A program made the translations under genes and the position numbers. Positions 52,667 to 62,105 of a stretch of 64,000 nt of DNA are shown piece after piece. The notes under the pieces were generated by a model. It had not been told where the DNA came from. It saw nothing but the letters and a program-made list of their open reading frames with translations, and did not search any database. Source of the DNA: Nitzschia sp. DOCU1 (taxonomy: Eukaryota > Bacillariophyta > Bacillariophyceae > Bacillariales > Bacillariaceae); the NCBI GenBank assembly GCA_951394045.1, contig OX595985.1, positions 2,728,001 through 2,792,000 of the forward strand, written 5' to 3'. Each line of letters starts with the position of its first letter. Within the stretch, counting starts at the first letter, position 1.

Positions 52667-52959
52667 TACTATCGAACTATAACCCAGTGGTTGATATTCT
52701 TATGATAATGCTGGTCCTGATCCTTTCCCGTGGCTACTCACCAAAACTGATAAACAAAACCAAAACGGCACCTATGCCATAGTGGTGGACGTTTCTGGGA
52801 AAATTAATTCGACGAGCGAAGCGAGTCGAAAACGCGCCGTACATCCGGGTTACCACGACGCCGAGCCACAAATGCAATTCAACTCGTCTCCTCGTCTACA
52901 CAATTCATTATTGACTACCTTACCCAATCTCCATCCACTATAATCAATCTCCATCCACC

Positions 52960-55900
52960 ATGCCACGGTCTGGACGCCCTTATGGCACTAAAAAGACAGA
53001 CGATGAGAAGAAATTGGCACAGGCCAAGCGAGATGCAGATAAGAAAAACAAGCAAAAGCAGCAAACTTCAATGCGTGCCTTTCTGCAGAGTGGCATACCC
53101 GAACAAGATGTTGGAGCAGCACCGGTAGCCCCAATAGAAGAAATAGTCCGAGAGGATTGCTTCTTATATGATGGCGACAAACACAAGGACTCCATGTTGT
53201 CCACCTGTGATGCTGACACCGAGGAACAACTTCTTCAAGACCATGAAGATGAGGAATTGTCGGAGACTGAAATTGAACAAATTTTTGAAGATCTGGAAGA
53301 AGATGGTGCAAGTCCCATGTCACTATTTATTCAAGCAATTTATGAACGTCTCTCCAAAGAACTCAACAAAACATCCCAAGAAGTACTCGACAGATGGCTG
53401 TTGGCAACGATAAAAGGCGGGAATTGGTGGATCCGGGCACATCAAGCTTCTGCATTGTGCAAGAAGCTTGAGATAGCCGGTAGTGATGAAGGCTACTATC
53501 GTGATATCTTTATATGGCTACCTGACGAACGATTTGGTACATTTCTGTGTCCTAATGGATGCGGAAACCATGTTTCCACCCATGGTATGCGTGGATCTGA
53601 GGAGCATTTATCTCGCACTGTTCTTGGATTGTATGAACCCTACCACATTATATCACGTCAGTATATATGTCTTCGTTGTCAAGAGGAAGCCAAACAAATC
53701 AATGAAGAAAACAAAAAGCTGGAAGCTGTTTCTGGTATGCTTGTTCTTGATAGCCAGGTAGAAGAACTATCCGTAGCTGCCAGAAATGACCCTCCAACTT
53801 TCAGTTGGATTGGTAACTCTCAACGGATCCTCCAAGCACTGCCGGGCCAGCAAAACATGTATTTCCCCGCATTCCTCACCCATAAGGGTGGGGTGGACAT
53901 GACATTGATTGATCTTATGAGGCCACTGTATTGTTTTGGAGTGCGCTCTAAACAGCTCAGTGACTGTTTGAATGAGCTCGCACGAAAAAATCACAGTAGA
54001 AAATGGCTCAAGCACAAGTACCGCATAATCAGAGAGCGGCGCTTGGACCCAACAAAAAAATGTTCAATGTTTAGTGAATTCAAGAGCAGTGCTTATGGCG
54101 GTATGCAGTCAACCGCTAACTACTTGAGTCATGTTTTCAAGCTATTTCAGAAAACGTGTCAAGCACACATGGCAATTCAGGTGAAGAAGCGCAGCTGCAA
54201 GATACTACGGTGGGACGTCTCCTACAAAGAGGCTAAGCAACTTTGTCGCTATCGTGGGGGTCGTGTTTTTGGTGGGTTGGTAACAGCCACCAATGAACTT
54301 GGGGAAGTGCGACTACAGTTTCATGTCGTCACTGACGGCCAGGATCAAATGACCGAGGCTCTCAGACGGTTCAAAGACACAATCGCAGCCTATGGCCAGG
54401 AAGGACCTGCTTATGTTTTTACTGACAAGCCCACTGATGATCACGCCTTTTTCTCTGCACAGCTCCCTACTGTAGCTGAACGAGAAACCGCAATGAACAC
54501 AAAAATGCCCAATCTTGTTCTTCGGCAATATCAGGACAATGATTTGCCAGTGTGTCAATTAGATGCTACTGATTATCAGCTCCTTTCCACGAGTGGTGAG
54601 ATAACACGAGCTGTAAACCTCCTGCGTAACTATTTGGCAACACTGGAGGCTTCAGAACGCATCATTGGCTTTGACGAGGAGCACGAGTATGGCACCAAAA
54701 TTCAGTTCCCGCCAAAGGGTCGTGACAAGGTGGCACTACTGCAGTTAGCCTATAAAACACAATCCAGCAAGCTGTCATGCCTTCTCCTGCGGCTGCATCG
54801 ACATGACAAGCTCCCTGATGGGCTAATGGAACTTTTTAAGGATGAGAGTGTTATATTCACTGGTAAGAGGGTGAAGAACGACATAGAAAATGTAGGGGAT
54901 GATTTCAACGTTCGATCAGTTACAGACAAAATGAGATTTGTTGACCTGGCAATGATGGCAAAAAGCCGAAACGTCATTTCTGATGGAAGGGTTGGTCTTG
55001 GCGACTTAGTGGCCACTGTTCTTCAAGAAAAGATGTTGAAAGTTCCGTCCGTTCGATCATCAAAATGGACCAAAACTGTCCTATCAAGGGAGCAACAGGA
55101 ATATGCCGCCCTTGATGCTGTCAAGTCCTTAGAGGTCTATTTCAAGCTGCGTGACATGCCTGACTACTTTTGTCGGATCTCCCCATCCAAAGCTATTGCT
55201 GGCGCTGTGGTTGATCTAATTCCACCGACAGGACAAGTTGGCCATGGCAGCGGCATGGAGGCAAAGATTGCTGCAGTTGCGAGGATTGTTGACGATCCCC
55301 ATTGGAGAGTGCCACCTACTATTCAAGAGACGCATAGACAAGGAAGCTTCCGAATCATTGAAATACAGCAAGTACATGGGCCATTCCTCCGGATTCCCTT
55401 CTTTAAACTGAAAACTAGGACCAGACGAGGGCTGCCATCTGCCTCACTCTTACATTTCAAGCCAAGCAAAAAAGGCAACAATTATCGTGTGAAGGTACCG
55501 CTTACAATGTTGAAATTGCACAATCCAGCCGCACCACCAAGAATAGATGAGGATGAGACCCATGGTACTGCACCATCTACCTCATGGAAGCTATTCCTTG
55601 ATGAACAGGATGTTTCCTCCTTGCTCGATGCTGGCCCCTCAGAAGAAGAGGATGGATTATCTCTGCGAAAGGATTTGTCTGCGAGTGATATGGCGTTTCT
55701 CAAGTATTTGCACGAGCTTGCAAATGACAAAACCATCCTTGATCCATCGTCAAAACTTGCGCAACCCCCAGCAGAAATCCGAGATGTTTTTCGATCCGTC
55801 CTTGGGGATGCCTGGCACTACATGGATCGTGCAAGAGTACCAGTGAAACACAAATTCCGCAAGGCCTATTTTGTTGCCCTTTCAGAAGCATGGTTTGCTT

Positions 55901-56169
55901 GGGATCCTGTTGTACTTGCAAAAGTGCAGCAAGCACTGCGCAATGACGGAATGTTGCAAGAGGAAATTGATCTGAAGATGTACTTTGATGTTGATTTTTT
56001 CTTACAGTGCGTGCCCCGAGTTGTACTCCCTCCGAGTCAACTCTACTGGCGTGTTCGAAATGTCTTCCTAATGTTTGGTTACAAGGAGGATGAGGGCAAA
56101 CCTGGGGTCAGGACCATTGCCAAAATAAAGTGTAAGACCGGTAGTAGTGCTATTGTAACCCTACTGTAG
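52960..56169 (+). CDS. transposon protein: DUF6729-like region, DDE-like core and DEDDy 3'-5' exonuclease
   Basis: Protein of 1069 aa, intact. Residues 1-45 are basic and contain QTSMRAFL (35-42), a possible PIP motif. About 170-400 resembles DUF6729: WLPDERFG, FLCPNGCGNH, ICLRCQEEAK, FPAFLTHKGGVD. About 400-530 looks like an RNase H-fold transposase core: LRWDVSYKEAK and YVFTDKPTDD could supply two acidic residues. About 560-740 is a complete DEDDy exonuclease: GFDEE (Asp572, Glu574), VKNDIENVG, and YAALDAVKSLEVY. The remaining part is unknown. DUF6729 paired with this exonuclease is known from large eukaryotic mobile elements; its role there is not established. The DDE reading is inference. 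Confidence 0.75.
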   Translation: MPRSGRPYGTKKTDDEKKLAQAKRDADKKNKQKQQTSMRAFLQSGIPEQDVGAAPVAPIEEIVREDCFLYDGDKHKDSMLSTCDADTEEQLLQDHEDEELSETEIEQIFEDLEEDGASPMSLFIQAIYERLSKELNKTSQEVLDRWLLATIKGGNWWIRAHQASALCKKLEIAGSDEGYYRDIFIWLPDERFGTFLCPNGCGNHVSTHGMRGSEEHLSRTVLGLYEPYHIISRQYICLRCQEEAKQINEENKKLEAVSGMLVLDSQVEELSVAARNDPPTFSWIGNSQRILQALPGQQNMYFPAFLTHKGGVDMTLIDLMRPLYCFGVRSKQLSDCLNELARKNHSRKWLKHKYRIIRERRLDPTKKCSMFSEFKSSAYGGMQSTANYLSHVFKLFQKTCQAHMAIQVKKRSCKILRWDVSYKEAKQLCRYRGGRVFGGLVTATNELGEVRLQFHVVTDGQDQMTEALRRFKDTIAAYGQEGPAYVFTDKPTDDHAFFSAQLPTVAERETAMNTKMPNLVLRQYQDNDLPVCQLDATDYQLLSTSGEITRAVNLLRNYLATLEASERIIGFDEEHEYGTKIQFPPKGRDKVALLQLAYKTQSSKLSCLLLRLHRHDKLPDGLMELFKDESVIFTGKRVKNDIENVGDDFNVRSVTDKMRFVDLAMMAKSRNVISDGRVGLGDLVATVLQEKMLKVPSVRSSKWTKTVLSREQQEYAALDAVKSLEVYFKLRDMPDYFCRISPSKAIAGAVVDLIPPTGQVGHGSGMEAKIAAVARIVDDPHWRVPPTIQETHRQGSFRIIEIQQVHGPFLRIPFFKLKTRTRRGLPSASLLHFKPSKKGNNYRVKVPLTMLKLHNPAAPPRIDEDETHGTAPSTSWKLFLDEQDVSSLLDAGPSEEEDGLSLRKDLSASDMAFLKYLHELANDKTILDPSSKLAQPPAEIRDVFRSVLGDAWHYMDRARVPVKHKFRKAYFVALSEAWFAWDPVVLAKVQQALRNDGMLQEEIDLKMYFDVDFFLQCVPRVVLPPSQLYWRVRNVFLMFGYKEDEGKPGVRTIAKIKCKTGSSAIVTLL

Positions 56170-56375
56170 TATGCCGTTGAGGCTACAGGGATTGTATGTT
56201 TAAGGGGAACATAATGTATCATAAAATGTGTGCAATGGATTTCGCTCAGTAGTAACAATAATGGATCAATTGGATCAATTGTGTCGGCGGCGGCGCGCGC
56301 ATTTGCATGAGTCGATCGATTCGATTCATTCGGCGCCATTCAGGTTATGAGCTTGTGCGCGGAATTCGCGCATTG

Positions 56376-56468
56376 GATGACGTCCATATTGTTCTTTGCT
56401 TAAAAAATACTAGTTCTGAGGATAATGATTCGTTGATTTTTTAAGCGAAGAACAAGCCCTACGTCATC
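56376..56468. repeat. 93-bp foldback (inverted repeat)
   Basis: Arms of 18 nt at 56391-56408 and 56436-56453 match at 17 of 18 positions (GTTCTT-T/C-GCTTAAAAAAT). A second matching pair, GATGACGT at 56376-56383 and ACGTCATC at 56461-56468, extends the symmetry after an unmatched 7-nt step on each side. It could be a short foldback element or a terminator or promoter hairpin between the two transposon genes. The rest of 56170-56790 shows only GC-rich small palindromes (near 56280-56370). Confidence 0.8.
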
Positions 56469-56790
56469 GGAGTGTCCCTTCCACCAATCACATTCCTCCA
56501 AACCTCCCAAAAAAGTCCACCGCCATGTTTCAGGTGCCACCAAAACCCGCTTGGTGATGCAGTAAATTCTCCCGAAAGTGGGTCCGGATTAAAGATCGCC
56601 CCGACAGTATGTCCGTCAACCGGGATGTGGACCTTGGATTCGCCTCCCGGCCAACTCTCTAATATTGTATATAGCTATAAATTTGAGCATACATGTTTGA
56701 ATCCAATCTCCACCGACCCTGGCGGCAATGCTTCACTCCGTCCATCATTCTTGTTTGCTCATTCTCTAGTACCTAGCACAATGATGCACC

Positions 56791-59700
56791 ATGATGACAG
56801 AACAGCAGCACAACGCACCTTTGTTCCAGTTTGATGATTATGCTAACAATCTCCTATCCAAGAAATGGAAAGGAAGCATTATGATGGATACACGAATGTT
56901 CCATAACGGTATCCTAGAAGACGCCTTACAGCCACACGATCTCTGTCTCTATTTTGGTTTTGGGCACAACCGTTGTACCAAATTGTATTTTGACAGTAAT
57001 CAGTTTCCTCCACCAGATGCATCTTTGAAGACGCTTCCTCCGAATTGTCATGGATTCGAGAAGCTCAAGATTGCCCTGCGGAATGCAGGGCATTCCTCCG
57101 GATCACCTATTGTGGCAAATGGTAGCAAACGAGGCCAGCGTAGGTTTTGTTGCTCTGCATGCTGCCGAGTCTTCTCTCCTGGTCAAGGTTGCCCTACCGA
57201 CAAAAAAGAATTACCAAACGAAAGCAACAGCACTTCGCCACAGTATCGAACTGACTCTATTGTCAATTCAGACAAAGCTGGTCGGCGTAAGAATGGACGA
57301 TCCTTGGCCCGACGAACTTCCACCAAACGTGCTCTTGACCCAGATGAATGCTGCCACTTCAGCTTTCAGGTGGGTTGGGATCAGTATGGTTTCTATCTGA
57401 ATCCAAGGGCGGGCAACGCAACACACTCCTTTCATCCCCGTGTTGACACTTCAAAACTGCCCCTCCCCTCTGCTCTTATTCCACCTGAAGAAAGACGCAA
57501 TTTGCAAGCATTAGCAGAAGCCTGTGTTGGTTCTGGAGTTGGTCGCAACTTCATGCATTCAAAGCTAGGAAGGCACATTTCTAGAGCAAAGATTGCATAC
57601 ATCCAGAAGCAAGCTATACTCGATGATAAACATAACCTTCCGGCATCCGACATTGGTGGCCTACTTGATTTCTTTCGTGAATCACCCCAAGTCTCATTTC
57701 AAGTTCTCTGGGACTGCCCTGCTGAAGATGATGAATCTACTGGTGCCCTCCCGCCCTCCTCTCCAAATTGTGATGCAGATGTCATTTTGAATGATAGCTC
57801 ACGTGTCTCTCCCTCTAAGCTCATCTCAACTTGTTATGATCGTGACAGCAAGAACAACAGCACCAACAGACAAGAACCCACAGGCTATGTTGATCACTCA
57901 AAAGAGGATGATTTTGTGCAACTTAGGCAAATGGTAGCCTACCAACGAGCCTCGAAGTCAATTGACCCGACAAGCAAAGTCTTCCTTTGCGTAGCATGGT
58001 CCAACACAGAAGAAACGTGTCTCTTCAAGAAGTATCATGATGTTGTCTACTGTGATGCAACAGGTGATACCAATAATTCCAAGAATCATCTTGTGACCTT
58101 TTCTGGACGCACACCAGAAGGGCGATCCTTCATCTTTCTGCGTGTCTGGACTCATAACCAACGTCAGGTTACATTCCGATGGATATTCAAGGTTGCCCTT
58201 CGAACTCTTCTTCCAGAGTCCTTATATTCATCCATCAAGTTGTTTCTAGTTGATGGAGATCGTCAGCAGCTGCCAGAACTCCAAGAGGCTATTTCTGAAT
58301 ATCTTGTGAATGCGCAGGTCTCTCTTTGTGGATTTCACCTGGTGAATCAAAACTGGAAGCAAAATGGTCTCTCTCAAAAGTGTGTTGAGGCTGCTTGGAG
58401 AACTGCATACAAAGGATTTGTGAAGACCTTGCACACCTGGCTGTATTCCTTCATGCGTCCTGGGTACTGTGAGAATAAGGATGAATATGCCGTGTCCAAA
58501 GCTTTCCTTTATGCATTTCTTCGAAGTGCCAAAGTAGAGGAAACCCTCCAAACAAGAGAGAATGTGAAGCGTGTCATGAATTGGGTCCATCACGTGCTCA
58601 AGAGTGAATCTTTTTTTCTCTATTATCCAAAAATGCAATGACGAACATTCTTCCAAAGCACTACTAGCCCCCATGAAGGTACCAATTTTGGGATCAAGGC
58701 CCATGCTGCTTCTGTGAAACCTTGTCATTCCATAAGCCAGGCAGGGCGTGCATTGCTTCTTCAAGGAACGCTGAAGATGGGTTGGTTCCAAGAAGATGCT
58801 GTTCGGGGCATTACCAGAAAGTCACTCTGGAGCAACTCGGATACATCAAACTACCTTCTTCCCACTGGCGAGTCCATTCTTCAGCAATCATTGAAGCGAA
58901 TGGACCAATACCAGACTAGACGCACTGGAGAAAAGGTGTGGAATGTTCTTTTCAAGGAACAGAGTCAACCAATCATGTTGCAGGGTTTAGTTCTTGATGG
59001 TGAGGAATTCTCGCCAATTCCAAGATTTGCTTCAGTACGAACAGTGTCCCTTGACACAGCTGGGTATTTGTTCTGCAGTTGTTGTCATTTTGAGGGGACC
59101 GGGTTGCCCTGTGTTCACCAGGCGGCTGTTATTCGAAGTCTGTTCCCAAGTTGGAAGTCATTCACCCACCATGATGTTGCACTTTGCTGGTGGAAGCTCT
59201 GGTATGCATTTGCATATGAAAAGGAACATGCACAGCTTTCACTCTTGCTAGAGCACCTACATTCCCAAGAAGTCCCTGGCCCGTCCCTTCCTGGACCATT
59301 GCCAGCTGCACCACAAAGCAGTCAATATGATGAACCATTTCCGTTGGCATCAAAGCCTGCAGCAGAGAGAGTAATAAATTATCCCATCGACCAAGTTCAA
59401 GAAATTATGAGCCTGGGGGGAATCTCGGCACCAACCAAGAACTGGACCTGTGTCTCAGCATATGAGGGGCTCACTCAGGAATCTTTCAACTGCGACAGCA
59501 ACAATAACAACCAAGAAGAAGGAGAGGACGACAACTCTCCTTTTGAACAAGAAGGGGGCCCTTTTGCTGCAGTCAATTTCACTGATAACCAAAATGCTGT
59601 CGGTAATAAAAATTGTGCACGTGAACGTCTCAAAGCGGAAATGAATGAGCTCTATGGCTGCTTTGATTCACTGACCGACATCTGCCCTATCGAGGAGAAC

Positions 59701-59865
59701 AATTTCATTAAGAAAGTACGGGAATCAATTGCAAACTCACGTGTTCGTCTCAGATTGTATAAAGGCGCTGATCAACCACAGGTTCCAGCAGGTGGGACTG
59801 TCAACTTAATGTCTGAACAACAACCAAACTCTAAGCGGAGAACATTCCACTCCAGGAACTGTTGA
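56791..59865 (+). CDS. Mutator-like (MULE) transposase, interrupted by one in-frame TGA
   Basis: One frame spans 1024 codons with a single TGA at 58639-58641 (codon 617; context CAA TGA CGA). The MULE core has VVYCDATGDTNN and LFLVDGDRQQLPEL for the two aspartates and CGFHLVNQNW for the C-x-x-H motif; after the stop the frame continues with the family-like EGTNFGIKAH. A SWIM zinc finger (FCSCCHFEGTGLPCVH) lies near 59068. The N-terminal Cys-rich part may be a second DNA-binding finger. If the stop is genuine, the encoded product lacks the SWIM finger. A CGA to TGA change fits CpG deamination. Terminal repeats were not identified. Confidence 0.88.
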
Positions 59866-60013
59866 TTGTAGTATAACTTAGCAAACAAATTTTCTGGATC
59901 CTATTGCCAAACAGACCCACCACTTTCTTACCAAGAACAGTGTTTGTGGTTAGAGTCATCTGCAAAGTGTAGCCACCATTGTCTTGGTGTTAAAAGGTTG
60001 AAGACAGGGCCGC

Positions 60014-60155
60014 ATGGAATTATCAGGCAAATGTGAGACATAGTGAAAAACAAAAATCTGGGGAATCTGTTTTTCACCATTACTCACCCTAGGCTAAGTT
60101 ACAGGTGGAAATGTGTACCATGATTGCAACTCCCTTTCCCAGAATTATGACCAGA
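60014..60155. repeat. conserved stem-loop block, copy 2 (partner at 11466-11612)
   Basis: It contains GTGAAAAAC (60043-60051) and GTTTTTCAC (60069-60077), a perfect 9-bp stem with a 17-nt loop. About three quarters of positions appear to match copy 1. Several differences are CG in copy 1 against TG or CA here. The block lies 150 bp after the MULE ORF. Confidence 0.8.
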
Positions 60156-60410
60156 ATATTGCGTTACCGGTAGTTGGGAGCCCTTGGAAGTGAAAAAGGT
60201 AATTTGTGGCCAAAAATGACCACTAAGTGGTGATGTCAAATGGGCGCTTGTTGGGGGGAGGTGCAACCCTGCAGAGTGTAAAGATACAGCAATTGGTGGC
60301 CAAAAATGACCACGAAATTTCTCCGAACAGTCGCTAAACAAGACTCGATAGAAGTACTTAGGGGGGGGGGTTGGCGTGGCGGCATATTTAGACTTACATG
60401 GGCGGGCTGT

Positions 60411-60521
60411 AGGACCAGCAACCAGTTCGAGAGAATTGGTTGCTGGCCCTATTTATGCTACATAAGACGGTTAATGCAAGGGCCAGCTACTGGTTGGGGA
60501 ATGGGAATGGTAGCTGGCCCT
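60411..60521. repeat. two GGGCCAGC stem-loops
   Basis: At 60411-60450 the arms AGGACCAGCAACCAGTT and AATTGGTTGCTGGCCCT pair at 15 of 17 positions. At 60479-60521 the arms AGGGCCAGCTAC and GTAGCTGGCCCT pair perfectly. They belong to the same family as the stem-loops at 12.0 and 17.3 kb. A 10-G run lies nearby at 60361. Between 60522 and 60859 no gene is supported. Confidence 0.88.
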
Positions 60522-60859
60522 GCCTATTTTTGCATAGCGATGCTGGGTGGCATATTTAGGTTCCGGTACAGTACCGACTCTTAGAACAGTCTGGCCCCTG
60601 TTTCGCGTTAAAGTGCTTAGCAGGGCTGGTGTGAAATTTTGAAAAGTTTAGATGGGAGGGCCGGCGACTGTAGTGTTCGCCTGCCGGATGGACGTCCATA
60701 CGGGCGGGGCGATGAAAAATCCGGACGATCGCCAAGAGCAGGGTATCAACGAGCCGGCCGGGCATGGTATGCCGGGCGCGTTTGCCGAACAACTTATTTG
60801 GGTAATACCGACCAATGGGATTGCTCCAAAAAGTGTAAAACATCATTTAGAAAGTCATT

Positions 60860-61785
60860 AGCACCATTCAATGTTTTGACGCGCATGCACTTCCAGACAA
60901 GGACGCGTTTGCACTTCTAAAATAATTTATTCTGATTGGCTAATTTAGAAGTGCAAACTCGTCTGGAAGCGCAAGCTTGTCCTGCAAACTGGGGGGAGCT
61001 TTTTTTGCACCCCAGGAATGCAGGACGAGTTTGCACTTCCAAACTCGACTGCTTCGAATTCTATCTCTCTCTATTTTAACGTGACGGAACCCAAAACCAA
61101 TGCTGTTGCATCAACAGCAACAACAACTACTCAATGGGAACACTCCGCTGCACCTCTTCTCATCACACTTCTTCAACTTCAGAAATAATGGAACGGTCGT
61201 ACGTTTGCTTGAGTCTTCAACAATGACAACAAGCGAAGAATTTGGTATTTTCTTGCTGGTTTGTTCCCAGGGTCTGCCCACGACAATCAATCGTTTGCAA
61301 CACACGACAATCAATCTTTTGCAGCACACGACAATCAATCTTTTGCAGCACAACCAATACCGGGATTCTTGTAACCTCTTCAACCAAAATGTCGCATATA
61401 GTTTCCCCTGTGGCATCTCCTGCTTTAGTTTGGGCGCTCATGGTTGATTGTTGTGCAATGAGTGTACAGGGGGATGATGACAATGCTGTGCTGCCAACGT
61501 TGGAGCACCTTTGCGTGGCCTAACTTTAACATGGCCACTGAACGGTCATCACCCGGCATCAAAGCAGATCAAAAGAAGAGCAACATGTATCGTGCTGGAA
61601 TACTATAACTTGTTCCTTTCGATGGCTTACCACCGCCAGTAGTTGCTTTAATACAAGCACAGAGTGAAGTGGTGCAAACTCGTCGGGGGCGCAAACTCGT
61701 CCGGGGTGCGCTCAATGTTTTATGGGTTATGAGTCCTGCAAACTCGTCTGGAAGTGCAAACTCGGGAAAAACATTGAATGGTGCT
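60860..61785. mobile_element. 926-bp non-autonomous DNA transposon with TIRs (MITE-like)
   Basis: Perfect 18-bp terminal inverted repeats (AGCACCATTCAATGTTTT) lie at 60860-60877 and 61768-61785, flanked by the direct repeat ATT (60857-60859 and 61786-61788), a likely 3-bp target duplication. A second inverted pair, TGCACTTCCAGAC at 60886-60898 and GTCTGGAAGTGCA at 61746-61758, follows inside. Both ends carry many subterminal copies of GCAAACTCGTC. The element has no transposase; a 3-bp target site suits PIF/Harbinger or CACTA families, but the subclass is open. Confidence 0.85.
61281..61352. repeat. 24-bp tandem repeat, three copies, inside the non-autonomous element
   Basis: The units start CGACAATCAATC at 61281, 61305 and 61329. 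In the plus frame that runs through them they would read as an 8-residue repeat, but no convincing protein is seen. Confidence 0.85.
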
Positions 61786-61884
61786 ATTATTTTCGGTTCT
61801 TGACGTCACTGAACCCAATGCCGCGGTCCGATTCATAGTCATACGAGTCGACATGTTCGTATCAGAGGCGAACTTACCCGCACT

Positions 61885-62030
61885 CTTTTTTTGCGGATCT
61901 GCGGATGGTTGCGGACGGTCCACAAATACATCCGGGTCCCCTGCGGATTTGGGCGTTTCGTCCGTCGGTTTGCTGTGGATCCGCAATTTCCTGCGGACGG
62001 TGGATTTGATTGCGGATTTGCTTTTGAATG
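61885..62030. repeat. cluster of TGCGGA motifs upstream of the terminal ORF
   Basis: TGCGGA followed by T, C or another base occurs about seven times in 145 bp, mostly as direct repeats. Such clusters are common as subterminal transposase-binding sites, so this may be the left end of another element that includes the following ORF. No matching right end lies in the window. Confidence 0.65.
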
Positions 62031-62105
62031 TACCTAATCTAATAGCTTCATACCTACTCTATCGTAGATCAACACCATTCATGACAACAAAATTGGCGCG
62101 CCATA

